A DNA stretch of 64,000 nt from Candidatus Nitricoxidivorans perseverans (GCA_030246985.1 CP107246.1:2606282-2670281), one strand, 5' to 3'; counted from the first letter of the stretch, positions 10,029-25,697 are shown. Numbers and translations: made by a program. Notes: generated from the letters alone by a model not told the origin.

Positions 10029-13000
10029 TCAACGGGTATCGGGAGCGGGATTCCGCGATCGAGGGGCTTTCCCCGTGCCGGCGACCATGTCCGCCAGCGC
10101 CGTCAACAGCTCGTCCATGTCCATCGGCTTCTGGAAGAAGCGGCTGGCGCCGAGTTGCCGGACGAACGCCTCGTCCAGCCCGTCGCCGTAGCCGGTGCAT
10201 AGGATGGCCGGCAGGTTCGGGCGCGCCATATGCAGCGCTTTGATCAGCTCGGCGCCGGTCATGTCGGGCATGCTCTGGTCGGTGATGACGGCGTCGAAAT
10301 CGTCCGGCGCGTCGCGGAAGCAGGCCAGGGCCAGGAGGGGATTGCCGAAGGTGCTGGCCCGCCAGCCGTCCGCTTCCAGGGCCGCGCCCATCAGGCGCAG
10401 GACCGACAGCTCGTCATCCACCACCAGGATGTTCCCCCTGCCCGCGGGCGGCGATGCCGGCGGAACCGAAGGGGCGGGCCCCGCGGCAGGCGGGTCGGCC
10501 GTGGTCGCCATCGGCAGGAAGACGCGAAAGGCGGTTCCCTTGCGCGGTGGCGCGGCGCCGGTTTCGACCAGGAGATGCCCGCCCGCGCGGCGCACCAGGC
10601 CGTGCACCATGGCCAGGCCCATGCCCGTTCCCTTGCCGACTTCCTTGGTGGTGAAGAAGGGCTCGAAGATGTGGGGCAGGACATCCGGCGGGATGCCGTG
10701 GCCGTCGTCGGCCACCCTGAGTTCCAGCCAGTCGCCGGAAAAGGCGGCGCAGCAGGCGGCGCAGGTCGCCCCGTCGATCCGCGCGCGGGCCAGCCCGATT
10801 TCGATGCGCCCCCGGTCGCCCACGGCGTCGCGGGCGTTGATCACCAGGTTCATGACGATCTGGTGGAAATCCACCGGGTCGATGACGATGTCCGGAATAT
10901 CCGCCGCGGAGCGCATTTCGATGCGGATGCCGGCGGGGATGGTGGCGGTCAGCATCGAGATCGTTTCCTTCACCAGCGGCAGCGGCGGGATCTGCGTCGC
11001 CCGGCTGCCGGGGCGGGTGCGGCTGAAGGCGAGCATGCGCGCGACCAGGTCGCGCGCGCGCTCGCTCGCGGCGATCACTTCGCGCAGGTGGCTGGCCAGC
11101 TCGGAATCCGCGTCCGGCACGTACCGGCGCAGCGCCAGCTTGGCGAAGCCCAGCACGCTGGCCAGTATGTTGTTGAAGTCGTGGGCGATGCCGCCGGTGA
11201 GCTGGCCGAGCGCCTCCATCTTCTGCGCCTGCTGGAGCTGGGCCTGGAGCCGCTCGTGCTCTTCCTCGGTGAGCTTCTTGTCGGTGATGTCGGCGATCAC
11301 GCCATCCAGCCAGAGGGGCTTGCCGCTTTCGTCGTAGGTGGCCTGCCCGCGCTCGAAGACCCAGCGCCAGGCTTTCTCGACCTGGTGACGCAGCCGATAC
11401 TCAACGACATAGGGCCGACGGGCGGCGACGCCCTCGCTGATCGCCTGTTCCACCCCGGCGAAATCGTCCTCGTGAATGAAATCCCTGTAGCAGGCGCTGC
11501 CGTCGATGAATCGCCCGGCCGCCACGCCGGTGAGGGACTCGATGGCGCTGCCCACGTGCTCCATCCGGCAGGGAGAGCCGATCCCGCGGCGGAAGACGGC
11601 GCCGGGGATGTTCTCGACCAGGGCCTGGTAACGGTTCTTTGAATCGCGCAGGGCGTCTTCCGTCCGGCGCAGGTCGGTGATGTCCTGCCCGGCGGAAAGG
11701 ACGCCGATGACGCGCCCGGACTTGTCGCGCAGGGGGGTGTTGTGCCAGGCGATCAGGCGCCGCCTGCCGTGGGTGGTCAGAATGTGGTTCTCGTAGTATT
11801 TGGTTTGGTTCGTCTCGTCGGCCATGATGCGGTCGAAGACACGCCTCACCGGCGCGCGGCTTTCCGGCGGAAGCCAGGTTTCGAACCAGTTGCCGCCCAC
11901 GCACTGGCCTTCCGGGCCGCAGCCGAGCACTTCGCAGGCCTTGCGGTTGGCGAGCGCAACGTTGCCTTTTTCGTTGAGCGCCACGACCATGACGCCGACG
12001 ACGTCGAGATACGCCTGGGCGCGGTCGCGGGCCTCGGTGAGCGCGCGGTCGCGCTGCGACAGGGCTTCGGCCATGCGATCCACCTCGGTCGCCAGCCGGC
12101 TGATCTCGTCGTCCTGCGCTCCTGCCGAGGCGGTGCGGGCGGAAAGATCCCCCTCGGCGACACGGTGCACCGTGGCCAGCACCGGCTCCAGGGGTTTCAG
12201 GATGATGGCTCCGCTGCCGAACCAGCCCGCCAGCAAACTCAGGGCCAGGGCCACCGCCAGCCCTTCGAGGCCGAGGATCAGGAATTCGCGGGATGACGAG
12301 CCCATCACTGCCGGCGGCATGCCTACCACCAGGCGGGCGTAGGGATTCTCCGCCGGACCGAGGGGCGCGTAGGCGAATATCCGTTCCACCTCGTCCGCGT
12401 CCCGTCCCCGGAAAATGGCGGCCCCTCTCAGGGCGGAGAGGGTGCGCCAGTGGGGATGGCCGGCGATGCTGCGGCCGATGCGATCGCTCCCCGGCTGGCG
12501 CAGGAGCACGGTGCCGGCGTTGTCGAAGATCGCATAGACCGTGCCCGCCGGCTGGCCGGCCAGGTAGGGCTGGCGGGCCAGCCAGGACAGGTCGATGGCC
12601 GCGGCCAGCACGGCCGCCGTCTTGCCGTTCACGTTCTCGCGCACGGTATGGGTGACGACCAGCATGGGTTCGTTGTTGCGCCGGCTGACGTGGTATTCGC
12701 CGATGCGCGGGCCTTCCGTTTCCAGGGCGTGGCGGAAATACGGCATGTCGGCCACGTTGAGGCGCCGCGCCGGCTCCTGGGCGCCGCACAGGATGTCGCC
12801 GTCGGGCCGGATGACGAACAGGTTGGCGATGTGGGGCGGCGCCAGGGTGTGGACGCCGGCGATCATCTTTGCGCAGGCCGGGCCTTCGCCGGTGTGAATC
12901 TCCGGCATGTTGGCGAGGCTGATCAGCAGCAGGCGGACGCTGTCCAGGTTTTCCCGGTGCTCGTCGGCCAGCGAGCGGGCAAAGACGAGCATCGCCTTTT

Positions 13001-13139
13001 CGTGGTTCTCGGTTTCATGCCGATCCAGCAGGTAGACGAAATAGCCGATGACGAGGAAGGCCGGCACCGCCGCCAGCAGCATCAGCAGCATCAGGCGGGC
13101 GCGCAAACTGTGCAGCGGGCGTAGGGGATGGATCGTCAT
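10029..13139 (-). CDS. Hybrid sensor histidine kinase: Cache, HAMP, two PAS, HisKA, HATPase, receiver
   Basis: A 1036-residue hybrid kinase. Helix 1 (about 17-38) and helix 2 (about 288-310) flank a periplasmic dCache-like domain. After HAMP (about 305-365) come two PAS domains (about 370-500 and 505-640), a HisKA domain with the phospho-acceptor His653 in GGIAHDFNN, and an ATPase domain with [15 protein letters not shown] and [19 protein letters not shown] insertion before the DDGHGI box is a short Cys knuckle seen in some PAS kinases. The C-terminal receiver has its phospho-acceptor at Asp954 ([11 protein letters not shown]). It follows the receiver-HTH gene by 36 bases on the same strand, so the two are likely one signalling pair. 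Ligand unknown. Confidence 0.9.
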   Translation of the reverse strand: MTIHPLRPLHSLRARLMLLMLLAAVPAFLVIGYFVYLLDRHETENHEKAMLVFARSLADEHRENLDSVRLLLISLANMPEIHTGEGPACAKMIAGVHTLAPPHIANLFVIRPDGDILCGAQEPARRLNVADMPYFRHALETEGPRIGEYHVSRRNNEPMLVVTHTVRENVNGKTAAVLAAAIDLSWLARQPYLAGQPAGTVYAIFDNAGTVLLRQPGSDRIGRSIAGHPHWRTLSALRGAAIFRGRDADEVERIFAYAPLGPAENPYARLVVGMPPAVMGSSSREFLILGLEGLAVALALSLLAGWFGSGAIILKPLEPVLATVHRVAEGDLSARTASAGAQDDEISRLATEVDRMAEALSQRDRALTEARDRAQAYLDVVGVMVVALNEKGNVALANRKACEVLGCGPEGQCVGGNWFETWLPPESRAPVRRVFDRIMADETNQTKYYENHILTTHGRRRLIAWHNTPLRDKSGRVIGVLSAGQDITDLRRTEDALRDSKNRYQALVENIPGAVFRRGIGSPCRMEHVGSAIESLTGVAAGRFIDGSACYRDFIHEDDFAGVEQAISEGVAARRPYVVEYRLRHQVEKAWRWVFERGQATYDESGKPLWLDGVIADITDKKLTEEEHERLQAQLQQAQKMEALGQLTGGIAHDFNNILASVLGFAKLALRRYVPDADSELASHLREVIAASERARDLVARMLAFSRTRPGSRATQIPPLPLVKETISMLTATIPAGIRIEMRSAADIPDIVIDPVDFHQIVMNLVINARDAVGDRGRIEIGLARARIDGATCAACCAAFSGDWLELRVADDGHGIPPDVLPHIFEPFFTTKEVGKGTGMGLAMVHGLVRRAGGHLLVETGAAPPRKGTAFRVFLPMATTADPPAAGPAPSVPPASPPAGRGNILVVDDELSVLRLMGAALEADGWRASTFGNPLLALACFRDAPDDFDAVITDQSMPDMTGAELIKALHMARPNLPAILCTGYGDGLDEAFVRQLGASRFFQKPMDMDELLTALADMVAGTGKAPRSRNPAPDTR

Positions 13140-13175
13140 GGCTGTTCGGATGGACGCACCCAGCCGGGCATGGTG

Positions 13176-13802
13176 TCAGGGGATATCGGAGGGGGGTTGC
13201 CTTGGGGCCAGGCCCAGGATATCCAGCAGTCTTTCGTCGTCCAGCGGTTTGGGCAGGCAGACTTCCGCACCGGCCGCCAGGATGCGCTGGATGTTCACCT
13301 GCGTCGGATAGCCGGTCATGGCGATGATGCGGGTGGCGCAGGTGACGGGTTCGTTCTTGATCAGGTGGCAGACCTGGAAGCCGTCCAGCCCGGGCATCAT
13401 CAGGTCGAGCAGGATGATCTGCGGCCGGAAGGTGTGCAGCATGTGGCCGGCCTCGAAACCGTCATGGGCGATGGCGGCGGCGACCGACTCGCCGCCCGCG
13501 CCGGAGATCAGGGAGAGCAGGTAGCGGGCGAACGCCGAGTCGTCGTCAATAATCAGCACCCGCCGCACGGCGGCGGTGTCGCCGGACGCGCGCCGGGCAT
13601 GGCGCTCCCGAAGGAATCGCTCGACTTCCTCGCGCGGGAAGCGGCGGTGCCCGCCGGCGGTGGTCTGAGCGCGCAGCAGTCCCTTTTCCGACCAGAGGCG
13701 CAGGGTGTTGGGGGCGACCATCAACTGGGCCGCGGCCTCATTGGGGGTGAGATAGGGTTTTTCCCGCCAGGCGGGGAGGGCCGATGGGGAATCCGGTTTC
13801 AT
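13176..13802 (-). CDS. Response regulator with N-terminal MerR/excisionase-type HTH
   Basis: A 208-residue fusion with the DNA-binding domain in front. Residues 17-65 form a MerR/excisionase-like winged helix (LTPNEAAAQLMVAPNTLRLW, then GGHRRFPREEVERFL). Residues 81-200 form a receiver with Asp86-Asp88, phospho-acceptor Asp133 (LLDLMMPGLDG), and KP near 188. Most response regulators have the receiver first and an OmpR, NarL or NtrC output, so this order is uncommon. It is the first gene of the minus-strand block and is followed by the hybrid kinase, its likely partner. The 226-base upstream region contains TATAAT on the minus strand (13838-13833), a possible -10 for this operon, with no clear -35. 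Confidence 0.85.
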   Translation of the reverse strand: MKPDSPSALPAWREKPYLTPNEAAAQLMVAPNTLRLWSEKGLLRAQTTAGGHRRFPREEVERFLRERHARRASGDTAAVRRVLIIDDDSAFARYLLSLISGAGGESVAAAIAHDGFEAGHMLHTFRPQIILLDLMMPGLDGFQVCHLIKNEPVTCATRIIAMTGYPTQVNIQRILAAGAEVCLPKPLDDERLLDILGLAPRQPPSDIP

Positions 13803-13963
13803 GACTGCCTTTATCAGGGTTATTAAAATAGAATTATAGGCGATTTATGCGATTTATTCGCCTTGTTCGCATCGTGGATACTGCCGTGCTGCGAAGATTG
13901 CCTCATGATGCGGCGGAGGGAGGAGGGGGTGATGTCCCTCGGCATGCGCAAATAATCAATCAG

Positions 13964-13995
13964 TTAAAGGAATCTCGGGCGAGCTGGGATATAAT
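13964..13995 (+). promoter_or_regulatory. Probable carAB promoter in divergent region 13803-14028
   Basis: The gap 13803-14028 between the receiver-HTH gene and carA holds no convincing gene. A perfect TATAAT lies at 13990-13995, 33 bases before the carA start; the best upstream element is a weak TTAAAG at 13964-13969 with a 20-base spacer. A start near 14002 would leave a leader of under 30 bases. On the opposite strand TATAAT at 13838-13833 may serve the signalling operon. No CarA leader structure was seen. Confidence 0.5.
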
Positions 13996-14028
13996 AGAAA
14001 AGTTTGATTGCCGCCCAGGAGCCCGACC

Positions 14029-15160
14029 GTGTCCCAGTTTCCGCCTGCCATCCTCGCCCTCGCAGACGGAACCGTTTTCAGGGGCAAGGGAATAGGAGCC
14101 GCGGGCGAGAGCATCGGCGAGGTTGTGTTCAACACCGCCATGACCGGCTACCAGGAAATCCTCACCGATCCGTCCTATACGCGGCAGATCGTCACCCTGA
14201 CCTACCCCCACATCGGCAACACCGGCGTCAATCGCGAGGATTGCGAGTCGCACAGGGTCTTTGCCGCCGGGCTGGTGATCCGCGACCTGCCGCGGGTCGC
14301 CTCGAATTTCCGCTCCGAACAGACGCTGGACGCCTATCTGAAGGCCGAGAACGTCGTCGCCATCGCCGACATCGACACGCGCAAGCTGACGCGCATCCTT
14401 CGGGAGAGGGGCGCCCAGGCCGGCTGCCTGATGAGCGGAGCGGTGGACGGAAATGCGGCCGAGGAAAAGTCGGTCGCCGCGGCACGGCGGTTTCCCGGCC
14501 TGGCCGGCATGGACCTCGCCCAGGTGGTCAGCGTCGATAAGCCCTATGAGTGGGCGGAAGGCGAGTGGCGGCTCGGCAGGGGCTACTTGCCGCAGGCCGG
14601 CGCGATGCATCACGTCGTCGCTTATGACTTCGGCGTCAAGCGCAACATCCTGCGCATGCTGGCGCAGCGGGGCTGCCGGCTGACTGTGGTGCCGGCCAGG
14701 ACGCCCGCCGCCGAGGTGCTGGCGATGAAACCCGACGGCGTATTCCTCTCCAACGGCCCCGGCGATCCGGAACCCTGCGATTACGCCATTTCGGCCATTC
14801 GGGAGTTCCTCGACCGCAAGCTTCCCACCTTCGGCATCTGCCTGGGCCACCAGCTGATGGGGCTGGCCGGCGGCGGCAGGACGCTCAAGATGAAGTTCGG
14901 CCACCACGGCGCCAACCATCCGGTCAAGGACCTGGACACCGGTCAGGTGATGATCACGAGCCAGAACCACGGTTTCGCCGTCGATCCGGCCACGCTGCCG
15001 GCCAACGTGCGCGTGACCCACGTCTCGCTGTTCGACGGCAGCCTCCAGGGCATGGCCTGGACGGACCGTCCCGCGCTCTGTTTCCAGGGCCACCCCGAGG
15101 CCAGCCCCGGACCGCACGACGTCGCCTACCTGTTCGACCGCTTCATCGGAATGATGGAAC

Positions 15161-15177
<17 letters not shown>
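14029..15177 (+). CDS. carA: Carbamoyl-phosphate synthase small (glutaminase) subunit
   Basis: CarA releases ammonia from glutamine for the large subunit, feeding pyrimidine and arginine synthesis. I choose the GTG at 14029 as start ([15 protein letters not shown]): CAGGAG at 14015-14020 sits 8 bases before it, whereas the upstream TTG at 14008 has no ribosome site. The 382-residue product has the N-terminal CPSase domain ([19 protein letters not shown]) and a class I amidotransferase domain with the nucleophile Cys271 in FGICLGHQ and the His/Glu pair in [11 protein letters not shown]. The last 17 bases overlap carB, consistent with coupled translation. Confidence 0.97.
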
Positions 15178-18393
<3,216 letters not shown>

Positions 18394-18397
<4 letters not shown>

Positions 18398-18870
18398 GCA
18401 AGTTTCCCGTCACCCTGCGCGGCGCGGAGATGCTGCGCGAAGAGCTGAAGCGGCTGAAGACGGTCGACCGGCCGGCGGTCGTCGCCGCCATCGCCGAGGC
18501 GCGTTCGCATGGCGACCTCTCCGAGAACGCCGAATACGACGCCGCCAAGGAGCGCCAGGGCTTCATCGAGGGTCGCATCGCCGAAGTCGAGGGCAAGCTC
18601 GGCAACGCCCAGGTCATCGACCCCGCGGCGCTGGACGCCGACGGCCGCGTGGTGTTCGGCGCGACCGTGGAGATGGAGGACGCCGACAGCGGCCAGACGG
18701 TGGTCTACCAGATCGTCGGCGACGATGAGGCCGACCTCAAGCAGGGCAAGATATCCCTCAACTCCCCCGTGGCCCGCGCGATGATCGGCAAGTATTCCGG
18801 CGACGTCGTCGAGGTGCAGACCCCCGGCGGCCGGCGCGAGTACGAGATACTGGACGTCAGGTACGTCTAG
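18394..18870 (+). CDS. greA: Transcription elongation factor GreA
   Basis: GreA rescues backtracked RNA polymerase by stimulating transcript cleavage. The 158-residue product has the N-terminal antiparallel coiled coil ([20 protein letters not shown], residues about 12-75) with the acidic tip [13 protein letters not shown], and the C-terminal FKBP-like domain ([29 protein letters not shown]). The ATGA overlap with carB indicates co-transcription, a common betaproteobacterial arrangement. Its 3' end overlaps the convergent yhbY gene by 14 bases. Confidence 0.97.
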
Positions 18871-19222
18871 TTCTTCGGCGTTCGAGGGCGGCCGCGGCCT
18901 GCTTCTTGGTGCGCGGCGCGGCCTTGCGGCGCGGCTTGGGGGCTTCCTCTTCCGGCTTCTCCCGCCAAAGAACCAGGATGTTGCCGATGCGCTGCACGGG
19001 GGCGCAGTCGAGGCTGCCGCAGATTTCGCCGAGCAGGGCGTCGCGGTCGGCGCGTTCGATGTCGTAGAGTCGCACCTTGATGAGGCCGTGGGCCTTCAGC
19101 GAGCGGTCGATTTCCCCGAGCACCGCCGGCGTCAGGCCCTTCTGGGCGATGCTGACGACGGGGTGGAGGGGGTGGGCGGCGGCGCGAAGCGCGCGGCGCT
19201 GGATGGGAGTCAGTTCGATCAT
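18857..19222 (-). CDS. yhbY: YhbY family RNA-binding protein
   Basis: A CRS1/YhbY-domain protein that associates with the 50S ribosomal precursor. The core (residues 1-90) has the family pattern [20 protein letters not shown], then IGxxGLT-like [14 protein letters not shown], then [10 protein letters not shown] and the closing strand IGNILVLWR. The last 30 residues are a basic, disordered tail ([14 protein letters not shown]), partly encoded by DNA antisense to the end of greA. It is divergent from rlmE with only 17 bases between the start codons, so each promoter must lie inside the other coding region. Confidence 0.93.
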   Translation of the reverse strand: MIELTPIQRRALRAAAHPLHPVVSIAQKGLTPAVLGEIDRSLKAHGLIKVRLYDIERADRDALLGEICGSLDCAPVQRIGNILVLWREKPEEEAPKPRRKAAPRTKKQAAAALERRRTRRT

Positions 19223-19239
19223 GTCGGCATTCTAACCCG

Positions 19240-19881
19240 ATGACGCAGAAGTCCCGAAGCCACAAGAAAAGCAGGATGTGGATGCACGAGCACGTCAACG
19301 ACCCTTTCGTCCAGCGGGCGAACAAGGAGGGCTGGCGTTCGCGGGCGGTATTCAAGCTCATCGAGATCGACGAGAAGGACCGGCTGCTCAAGCCCGGCAT
19401 GACGGTCGTCGACCTCGGCGCGGCGCCGGGCAGCTGGTGCCAGTACGCGGCGAAGCGCATCCAGCCCGGCGGCAGGCTGGTCGCGCTGGACCTGCTGGAG
19501 ATGACGTCCATGGCCGGCGTCGAGTTCATCCGGGGCGATTTTCGAGAGGAGGCGGTGCTGTGCCGCCTGGAGGAAACGCTGGCCGGCCGGCCGGTGGACC
19601 TTGTTTTGTCGGACATGGCCCCCAATCTGTCGGGCATTGCAGACTCGGACCAGGCGCGCATGATGCATCTGGCGGAATTGACCATCGACTTCGCCCGGTC
19701 GCACCTGAAGCCGGGCGGCGACCTGCTGGTGAAGGTATTCCAGGGATCGGGTTTCATGGAGCTGCGGAAGGCGATGGCGGAGATGTTCGAGTTCCTGAGT
19801 GCGCGTAAGCCCGATGCGTCTCGCGACCGCAGCGCCGAAGTCTATCTGCTGGCGCGCCGCAAGCGGGCCGGTTTGCTCTAG
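19240..19881 (+). CDS. rlmE: 23S rRNA 2'-O-methyltransferase RlmE (FtsJ/RrmJ)
   Basis: RlmE methylates the 2'-O of U2552 in 23S rRNA using SAM. The 213-residue product has the SAM-binding motif [15 protein letters not shown] (57-71) and the family catalytic tetrad K-D-K-E: Lys39 (FKLIEID), Asp125 (LSDMAPN), Lys165 (LLVKVFQG), Glu200 (SAEVYLL). The basic N-terminus ([16 protein letters not shown]) fits rRNA contact. It precedes ftsH by 44 bases, as in E. coli and many Betaproteobacteria. Confidence 0.97.
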   Translation: MTQKSRSHKKSRMWMHEHVNDPFVQRANKEGWRSRAVFKLIEIDEKDRLLKPGMTVVDLGAAPGSWCQYAAKRIQPGGRLVALDLLEMTSMAGVEFIRGDFREEAVLCRLEETLAGRPVDLVLSDMAPNLSGIADSDQARMMHLAELTIDFARSHLKPGGDLLVKVFQGSGFMELRKAMAEMFEFLSARKPDASRDRSAEVYLLARRKRAGLL

Positions 19882-19925
19882 AATGACAGCAACGTACGCT
19901 CCGTCGGAGCAAGTGAGGCAACCTC

Positions 19926-21806
<1,881 letters not shown>

Positions 21807-21829
21807 AACCCGACGGCAGCTCTGCCGCA

Positions 21830-22657
21830 ATGACCGCGATCCATTGCGGCCGTTTCCGTCTTTCCCTTGACCGCCCGCGGGTCATGGGCATCGTCAACCT
21901 GACGCCCGACTCCTTTTCGGGCGATGGCGTCGGCGGCGACGCCGTGCGGGCACTCGCGCATGCGCATGCCCAGGTCGATGCCGGCGCCGACATCCTCGAT
22001 CTGGGCGCGGAATCCTCGCGCCCCGGCGCGGCGCCGGTGTCCGCGCAGCAGGAGATCGATCGGCTGCTGCCGGTCGTCGAGGGGCTGCGCGACTGCGGCG
22101 TGCCGCTGTCGGTCGATACCGCCAAGCCGGAAGTCATGCGGGCGGCGCTGGCCGCCGGCGCCGACATGATCAACGACATCGCCGCCCTGCGGGCGCCAGG
22201 CGCCCTGGAGGCCGTGGCCGCGAGCGACGCCGCCGTCTGCCTGATGCACATGCGGGGGGAGCCCGGCACCATGCAGCGGGATCCGCGCTATGACGATGTT
22301 GTGGCCGAAGTGGCGGAGTTCCTGCGCGGCCGCGTGGCGGCGGCCGAGGCGGCGGGCATTGCGAGAAATCGCATCGTCATCGATCCGGGCTTCGGTTTCG
22401 GCAAGACTCTGGCGCATAATCTCGCCCTGCTGCGCCGCCTGGACAGTTTCATCGGACTGGGCGTGCCGGTGCTGGCCGGTATTTCCAGAAAGTCCATGCT
22501 CGGACAGATCACGGGACGTTCCGTGGACGAGCGTGTTCCGGCCAGCGTGGCGGCCGCGCTCCTGGCCGTGGAGCGCGGCGCCGCAATAGTCAGGGTTCAC
22601 GATACGGCGGCCACGCGCGATGCGCTGGCGGTGCTGGATGCACTGGGGAGAGGGTGA
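21830..22657 (+). CDS. folP: Dihydropteroate synthase
   Basis: FolP condenses p-aminobenzoate with dihydropterin pyrophosphate in folate synthesis and is the sulfonamide target. The 275-residue product shows VMGIVNLTPDSFSGDG (18-33) and LGAESSRPGAAPV in the two signature loops, then VDTAKPEV, INDIAALR, DPGFGFGKT, the GISRKSML loop and a VRVHD strand near the end. It lies 23 bases after ftsH and its TGA is immediately followed by the glmM ATG, giving the conserved ftsH-folP-glmM operon. Confidence 0.97.
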   Translation: MTAIHCGRFRLSLDRPRVMGIVNLTPDSFSGDGVGGDAVRALAHAHAQVDAGADILDLGAESSRPGAAPVSAQQEIDRLLPVVEGLRDCGVPLSVDTAKPEVMRAALAAGADMINDIAALRAPGALEAVAASDAAVCLMHMRGEPGTMQRDPRYDDVVAEVAEFLRGRVAAAEAAGIARNRIVIDPGFGFGKTLAHNLALLRRLDSFIGLGVPVLAGISRKSMLGQITGRSVDERVPASVAAALLAVERGAAIVRVHDTAATRDALAVLDALGRG

Positions 22658-24022
22658 ATGGCACGCAAGTATTTCGGTACCGACGGGGTGCGCGGGCGGG
22701 TCGGCCAGTCGCCGATCACGCCGGAGTTCGCTCTGCGCCTCGGGTTCGCGGCGGGCGCCACGCTGGTGGCCCGCGACAGGATGCCGCCGGGCGAGCGCCC
22801 CGCCGTGCTGATCGGCAAGGACACGCGCATCTCCGGCTACATGCTGGAGGCGGCGCTGGAATCCGGTTTCTCGGCGGCCGGAGTCGACGTGATGCTGTGC
22901 GGGCCGATGCCGACGCCCGCCGTCGCCTATCTCACGCGCGCCCTGCGCCTCCAGGCCGGCGTGGTGATTTCCGCCTCGCACAATCCCTTCGACGACAACG
23001 GCATCAAGTTCTTCTCCGCCGGCGGCACCAAGCTGCCGGACGCCATCGAGGAGGAGATCGAGGCGCACATGGAGCGGCCGATGGGCTGCATGGAATCCGC
23101 CCGGCTCGGCAAGGCCCGCAGGATAGACGATGCGGCCGGACGCTACATCGAGTTTTGCAAGAGCACCTTCCCCAATGCGCTCGACCTGCGCGGCATGAGG
23201 ATCGCGGTCGACTGCGCCCACGGCGCCGGCTATCACGTGGCGCCGGCGGTGTTCCACGAACTGGGAGCCGAGGTGGTGACGGTCGGCACCGCGCCCAACG
23301 GCCTCAACATCAATGACGGCGTCGGCGCCACGTCTCCGGAATCCCTGCGCCGCGCCGTGACGGAACACCGGGCCGACATCGGCATCGCGCTCGACGGCGA
23401 CGGCGACCGCGTCGTCATGGCCGACGGCGAGGGCCGCCTCTACGACGGCGACCAACTGCTCTACGTGATCGCGCGCCACCGCCATGCGCAGCAGTCCGTG
23501 GCGGGAGTGGCCGGCACGCTCATGACCAATCTCGGTTTTGAGCATGCGCTGGCCAGACTCGGCATTTCCTTCGCGCGGGCCAGGGTCGGCGACCGCTACG
23601 TGCTCGAACTTCTTCAGGAAAAGGGCTGGCTGTTCGGCGGCGAAAACTCCGGTCACATCCTCTGCCTCGACCGGCATACCACCGGCGACGGCATCATTTC
23701 GTCGCTGCAGGTGCTCGCCGCGCTGCGATCCGGCGGCGAGACGCTCGGAGAGGCCTGCGCCGCGCTGGCCATGTATCCGCAGCGGCTCATCAACGTGCGC
23801 ATGGGCGCCGGCTTCGCCTGGCAGACCGACGCCGGCATCCAGGCGGCGGTGAAGACGGCGGAAAACATCCTCGACGGTCGCGGCCGCGTGCTGCTGCGCC
23901 CGTCGGGCACCGAGCCGCTGTTGCGGGTGATGGTGGAGGGCGAGGATGGCGCGCAGGTCGCCGCCCATGCCGGGGCCATTGCCGACGCCGTGCGCGCGGC
24001 CTGCGGGAACGAAGGCCAGTAA
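22658..24022 (+). CDS. glmM: Phosphoglucosamine mutase
   Basis: GlmM converts glucosamine-6-phosphate to glucosamine-1-phosphate for peptidoglycan and lipopolysaccharide. The 454-residue product has the phosphoserine loop [17 protein letters not shown] with catalytic Ser107, the metal loop DGDGDR (246-251), the sugar loop GGENSGH and the phosphate-binding loop [14 protein letters not shown] near the C-terminus. It starts directly on the folP stop, and its TAA shares its last base with the ATG of the following receiver gene. Confidence 0.97.
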   Translation: MARKYFGTDGVRGRVGQSPITPEFALRLGFAAGATLVARDRMPPGERPAVLIGKDTRISGYMLEAALESGFSAAGVDVMLCGPMPTPAVAYLTRALRLQAGVVISASHNPFDDNGIKFFSAGGTKLPDAIEEEIEAHMERPMGCMESARLGKARRIDDAAGRYIEFCKSTFPNALDLRGMRIAVDCAHGAGYHVAPAVFHELGAEVVTVGTAPNGLNINDGVGATSPESLRRAVTEHRADIGIALDGDGDRVVMADGEGRLYDGDQLLYVIARHRHAQQSVAGVAGTLMTNLGFEHALARLGISFARARVGDRYVLELLQEKGWLFGGENSGHILCLDRHTTGDGIISSLQVLAALRSGGETLGEACAALAMYPQRLINVRMGAGFAWQTDAGIQAAVKTAENILDGRGRVLLRPSGTEPLLRVMVEGEDGAQVAAHAGAIADAVRAACGNEGQ

Positions 24023-24873
24023 TGAGCGAGCGCACGCTGCTGCTGGTGGATGACGAGGAGAGCATCCTCTCCTCCCTCAATCGCCTGCTGCGGCGCGACG
24101 GTTACCGCATCCTGCGCGCCGGCAGCGGACAGGAAGGGCTGGAACTGCTGGCCGCGAACCCGGTGGGCGTGATCATCTCCGACCAGCGCATGCCCGTGAT
24201 GACCGGCACCGAGTTCTTCAGCCGGGTGAAGGACCTCTATCCCGAAACGGTGCGCATCATCCTGTCCGGCTACACGGAGCTGGATTCCATCACCGACGCC
24301 ATCAACCGCGGCGCCATCTACAAGTTTCTGAGCAAGCCCTGGGACGACGACCTGCTGCGCGCCAACGTCGACGAGGCATTCCGGCACCACGAGATGAAGC
24401 AGGAGAACCAGCGCCTGACCGGGGAATTGCAGGCCGCCAACGAGGCCCTGTCCGCGCTCAACCGCGACCTTGAACGGCGAGTCGAGGAGAAGACGCGGGA
24501 GATGGTGCGCAACCTGAATATCCTGCGCGTCTCGCAGGAAATTCTCGATCATCTGCCCGTCGCGGTGGTGGGCGTCGACGAGGACGGCATGATCGCCGTG
24601 ACCAACCAGCGGGCCAACGAGCTCTTCGCCCGCCCGGAAAACGGGCCGCTCCTGGGCGAGACGGCCGAGGGGCGCATTCCGGCGCCGCTGCTGGAGTGCA
24701 TGAAGGGATGCGCCGATCTCGCCGGTTGCGACCGGCAGCCCAGCAGGAAGACCGGCTGCCTGGACGACGGCGCCGCCTGCGACTACTGGTGCTACCCCAT
24801 GGGCGTGACGTCGCCGGCGCGGGGCTGCGTGCTGGTGGTCGATCCGAAGCAAGCGGGAAACGCGGGAAGCTGA
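24022..24873 (+). CDS. Receiver-domain protein with Cys-rich PAS-like C-terminus
   Basis: A 283-residue protein. Residues 1-122 are a receiver with Asp10/Asp11, phospho-acceptor Asp54 (IISDQRMPVMTG) and Lys105 (LSKPW); the ILSGYTELDSITDAINRG stretch resembles receivers of HD-GYP and HDOD systems. A coiled coil (about 123-165) follows, then a PAS-like segment (168-205, ILDHLPVAVVGVDEDG). The last third has seven cysteines at 226, 230, 236, 246, 253, 257 and 269, which could bind a metal or Fe-S cluster. No output domain is recognised. It overlaps glmM by one base and is followed one base later by the HDOD gene, so the pair is probably one unit. Confidence 0.83.
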   Translation: MSERTLLLVDDEESILSSLNRLLRRDGYRILRAGSGQEGLELLAANPVGVIISDQRMPVMTGTEFFSRVKDLYPETVRIILSGYTELDSITDAINRGAIYKFLSKPWDDDLLRANVDEAFRHHEMKQENQRLTGELQAANEALSALNRDLERRVEEKTREMVRNLNILRVSQEILDHLPVAVVGVDEDGMIAVTNQRANELFARPENGPLLGETAEGRIPAPLLECMKGCADLAGCDRQPSRKTGCLDDGAACDYWCYPMGVTSPARGCVLVVDPKQAGNAGS

Positions 24874-24874
24874 A

Positions 24875-25693
24875 GTGAAACATATCCTCGACGGACTCGG
24901 GCGGCTGCCCGTGTTGCCTGTGGTGGTGCAGGAGGTCATCCGCAGCCTCGGCGACCCGGATGTCGATGCGCTGGCCCTCGGCCACCGGATCGGCAAGGAT
25001 CCGGTGCTCGGCGCGCGGCTGCTGCGCGTCGCCAACTCGGCTTTCTACGGCCTGTCGCGGCAGGTGGCCACGCCGCACGACGCCATCATGGTCATGGGGC
25101 TTGGACAGGTGCGCGCGCTGGTGCTGGCGTCGGGCCTGGCCCATGCGCTGCCCACCCATGCGCACGGGCCAGACCGCAGAAAGCACTGGCAGCGCAGCTT
25201 CCGCGTCGCCACCTCGGCGCAGGCGCTGGCGCGGCGCAGCCACGGCGCGGCCGAGCCGGCCTTCACGGCCGGCATGCTGCACAATATCGGCGAGCTGGTG
25301 CTCGACGCCTGCCTGCCGGAAGCGTACGCGGCGGCGCGCAAAGCCTCCCTCAGCCAGGGCATTCCTTTGCGGCAGGCGGAACGGGCGGCCCTGGGCTTCG
25401 ACCACACCGAGGCCGGGGCCGAGGTTGCGCGGCACTGGAAGCTGCCCGACGCCATCGAGCATGCCATCCGCCACTGCCACGATCCCGAGGCCGCGGCGTC
25501 GGACGGAGTGTCGGCCTGCGTTGCGATGGCCTGCCTGCTCGACGACCATGCCGCGGCCGGCGGGGAAGGGCTCCCGCCGGATCTGCCCGGCGCCCTTCGG
25601 TCGGCCCTGCCGCTGGACGACGCGACGCTCGCGGCCTGCATCCCCGACGCGGCCGAGGCCGATGCGGCCGCGTCCCTGCTGCTGGGCGACTGA
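24875..25693 (+). CDS. HDOD domain protein
   Basis: A 272-residue protein made mostly of an HDOD domain, a degenerate HD-type fold used for protein interaction in bacterial signalling rather than catalysis. The diagnostic features are LPVLPVVVQEVI at the start, the IGKDPVLGARLLRVANSAFYG stretch (about 39-59), AIMVMGLGQVRALVL, then GMLHNIGELVL and a late HCHDPEAA. It starts with GTG one base after the preceding receiver gene, which is probably its upstream partner. It is convergent with the OlsB-like gene, 4 bases apart. Confidence 0.86.
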   Translation: MKHILDGLGRLPVLPVVVQEVIRSLGDPDVDALALGHRIGKDPVLGARLLRVANSAFYGLSRQVATPHDAIMVMGLGQVRALVLASGLAHALPTHAHGPDRRKHWQRSFRVATSAQALARRSHGAAEPAFTAGMLHNIGELVLDACLPEAYAAARKASLSQGIPLRQAERAALGFDHTEAGAEVARHWKLPDAIEHAIRHCHDPEAAASDGVSACVAMACLLDDHAAAGGEGLPPDLPGALRSALPLDDATLAACIPDAAEADAAASLLLGD

Positions 25694-25697
25694 CCTC

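Noticed and set aside
10737-10790. CAACC in the histidine kinase as a novel metal site
   Set aside because: A Cys knuckle at this place is seen in other PAS histidine kinases, so it is a family feature.
13847-14095. 82-residue frame upstream of carA
   Set aside because: Runs into carA in another frame, has no ribosome site and covers the carA promoter.
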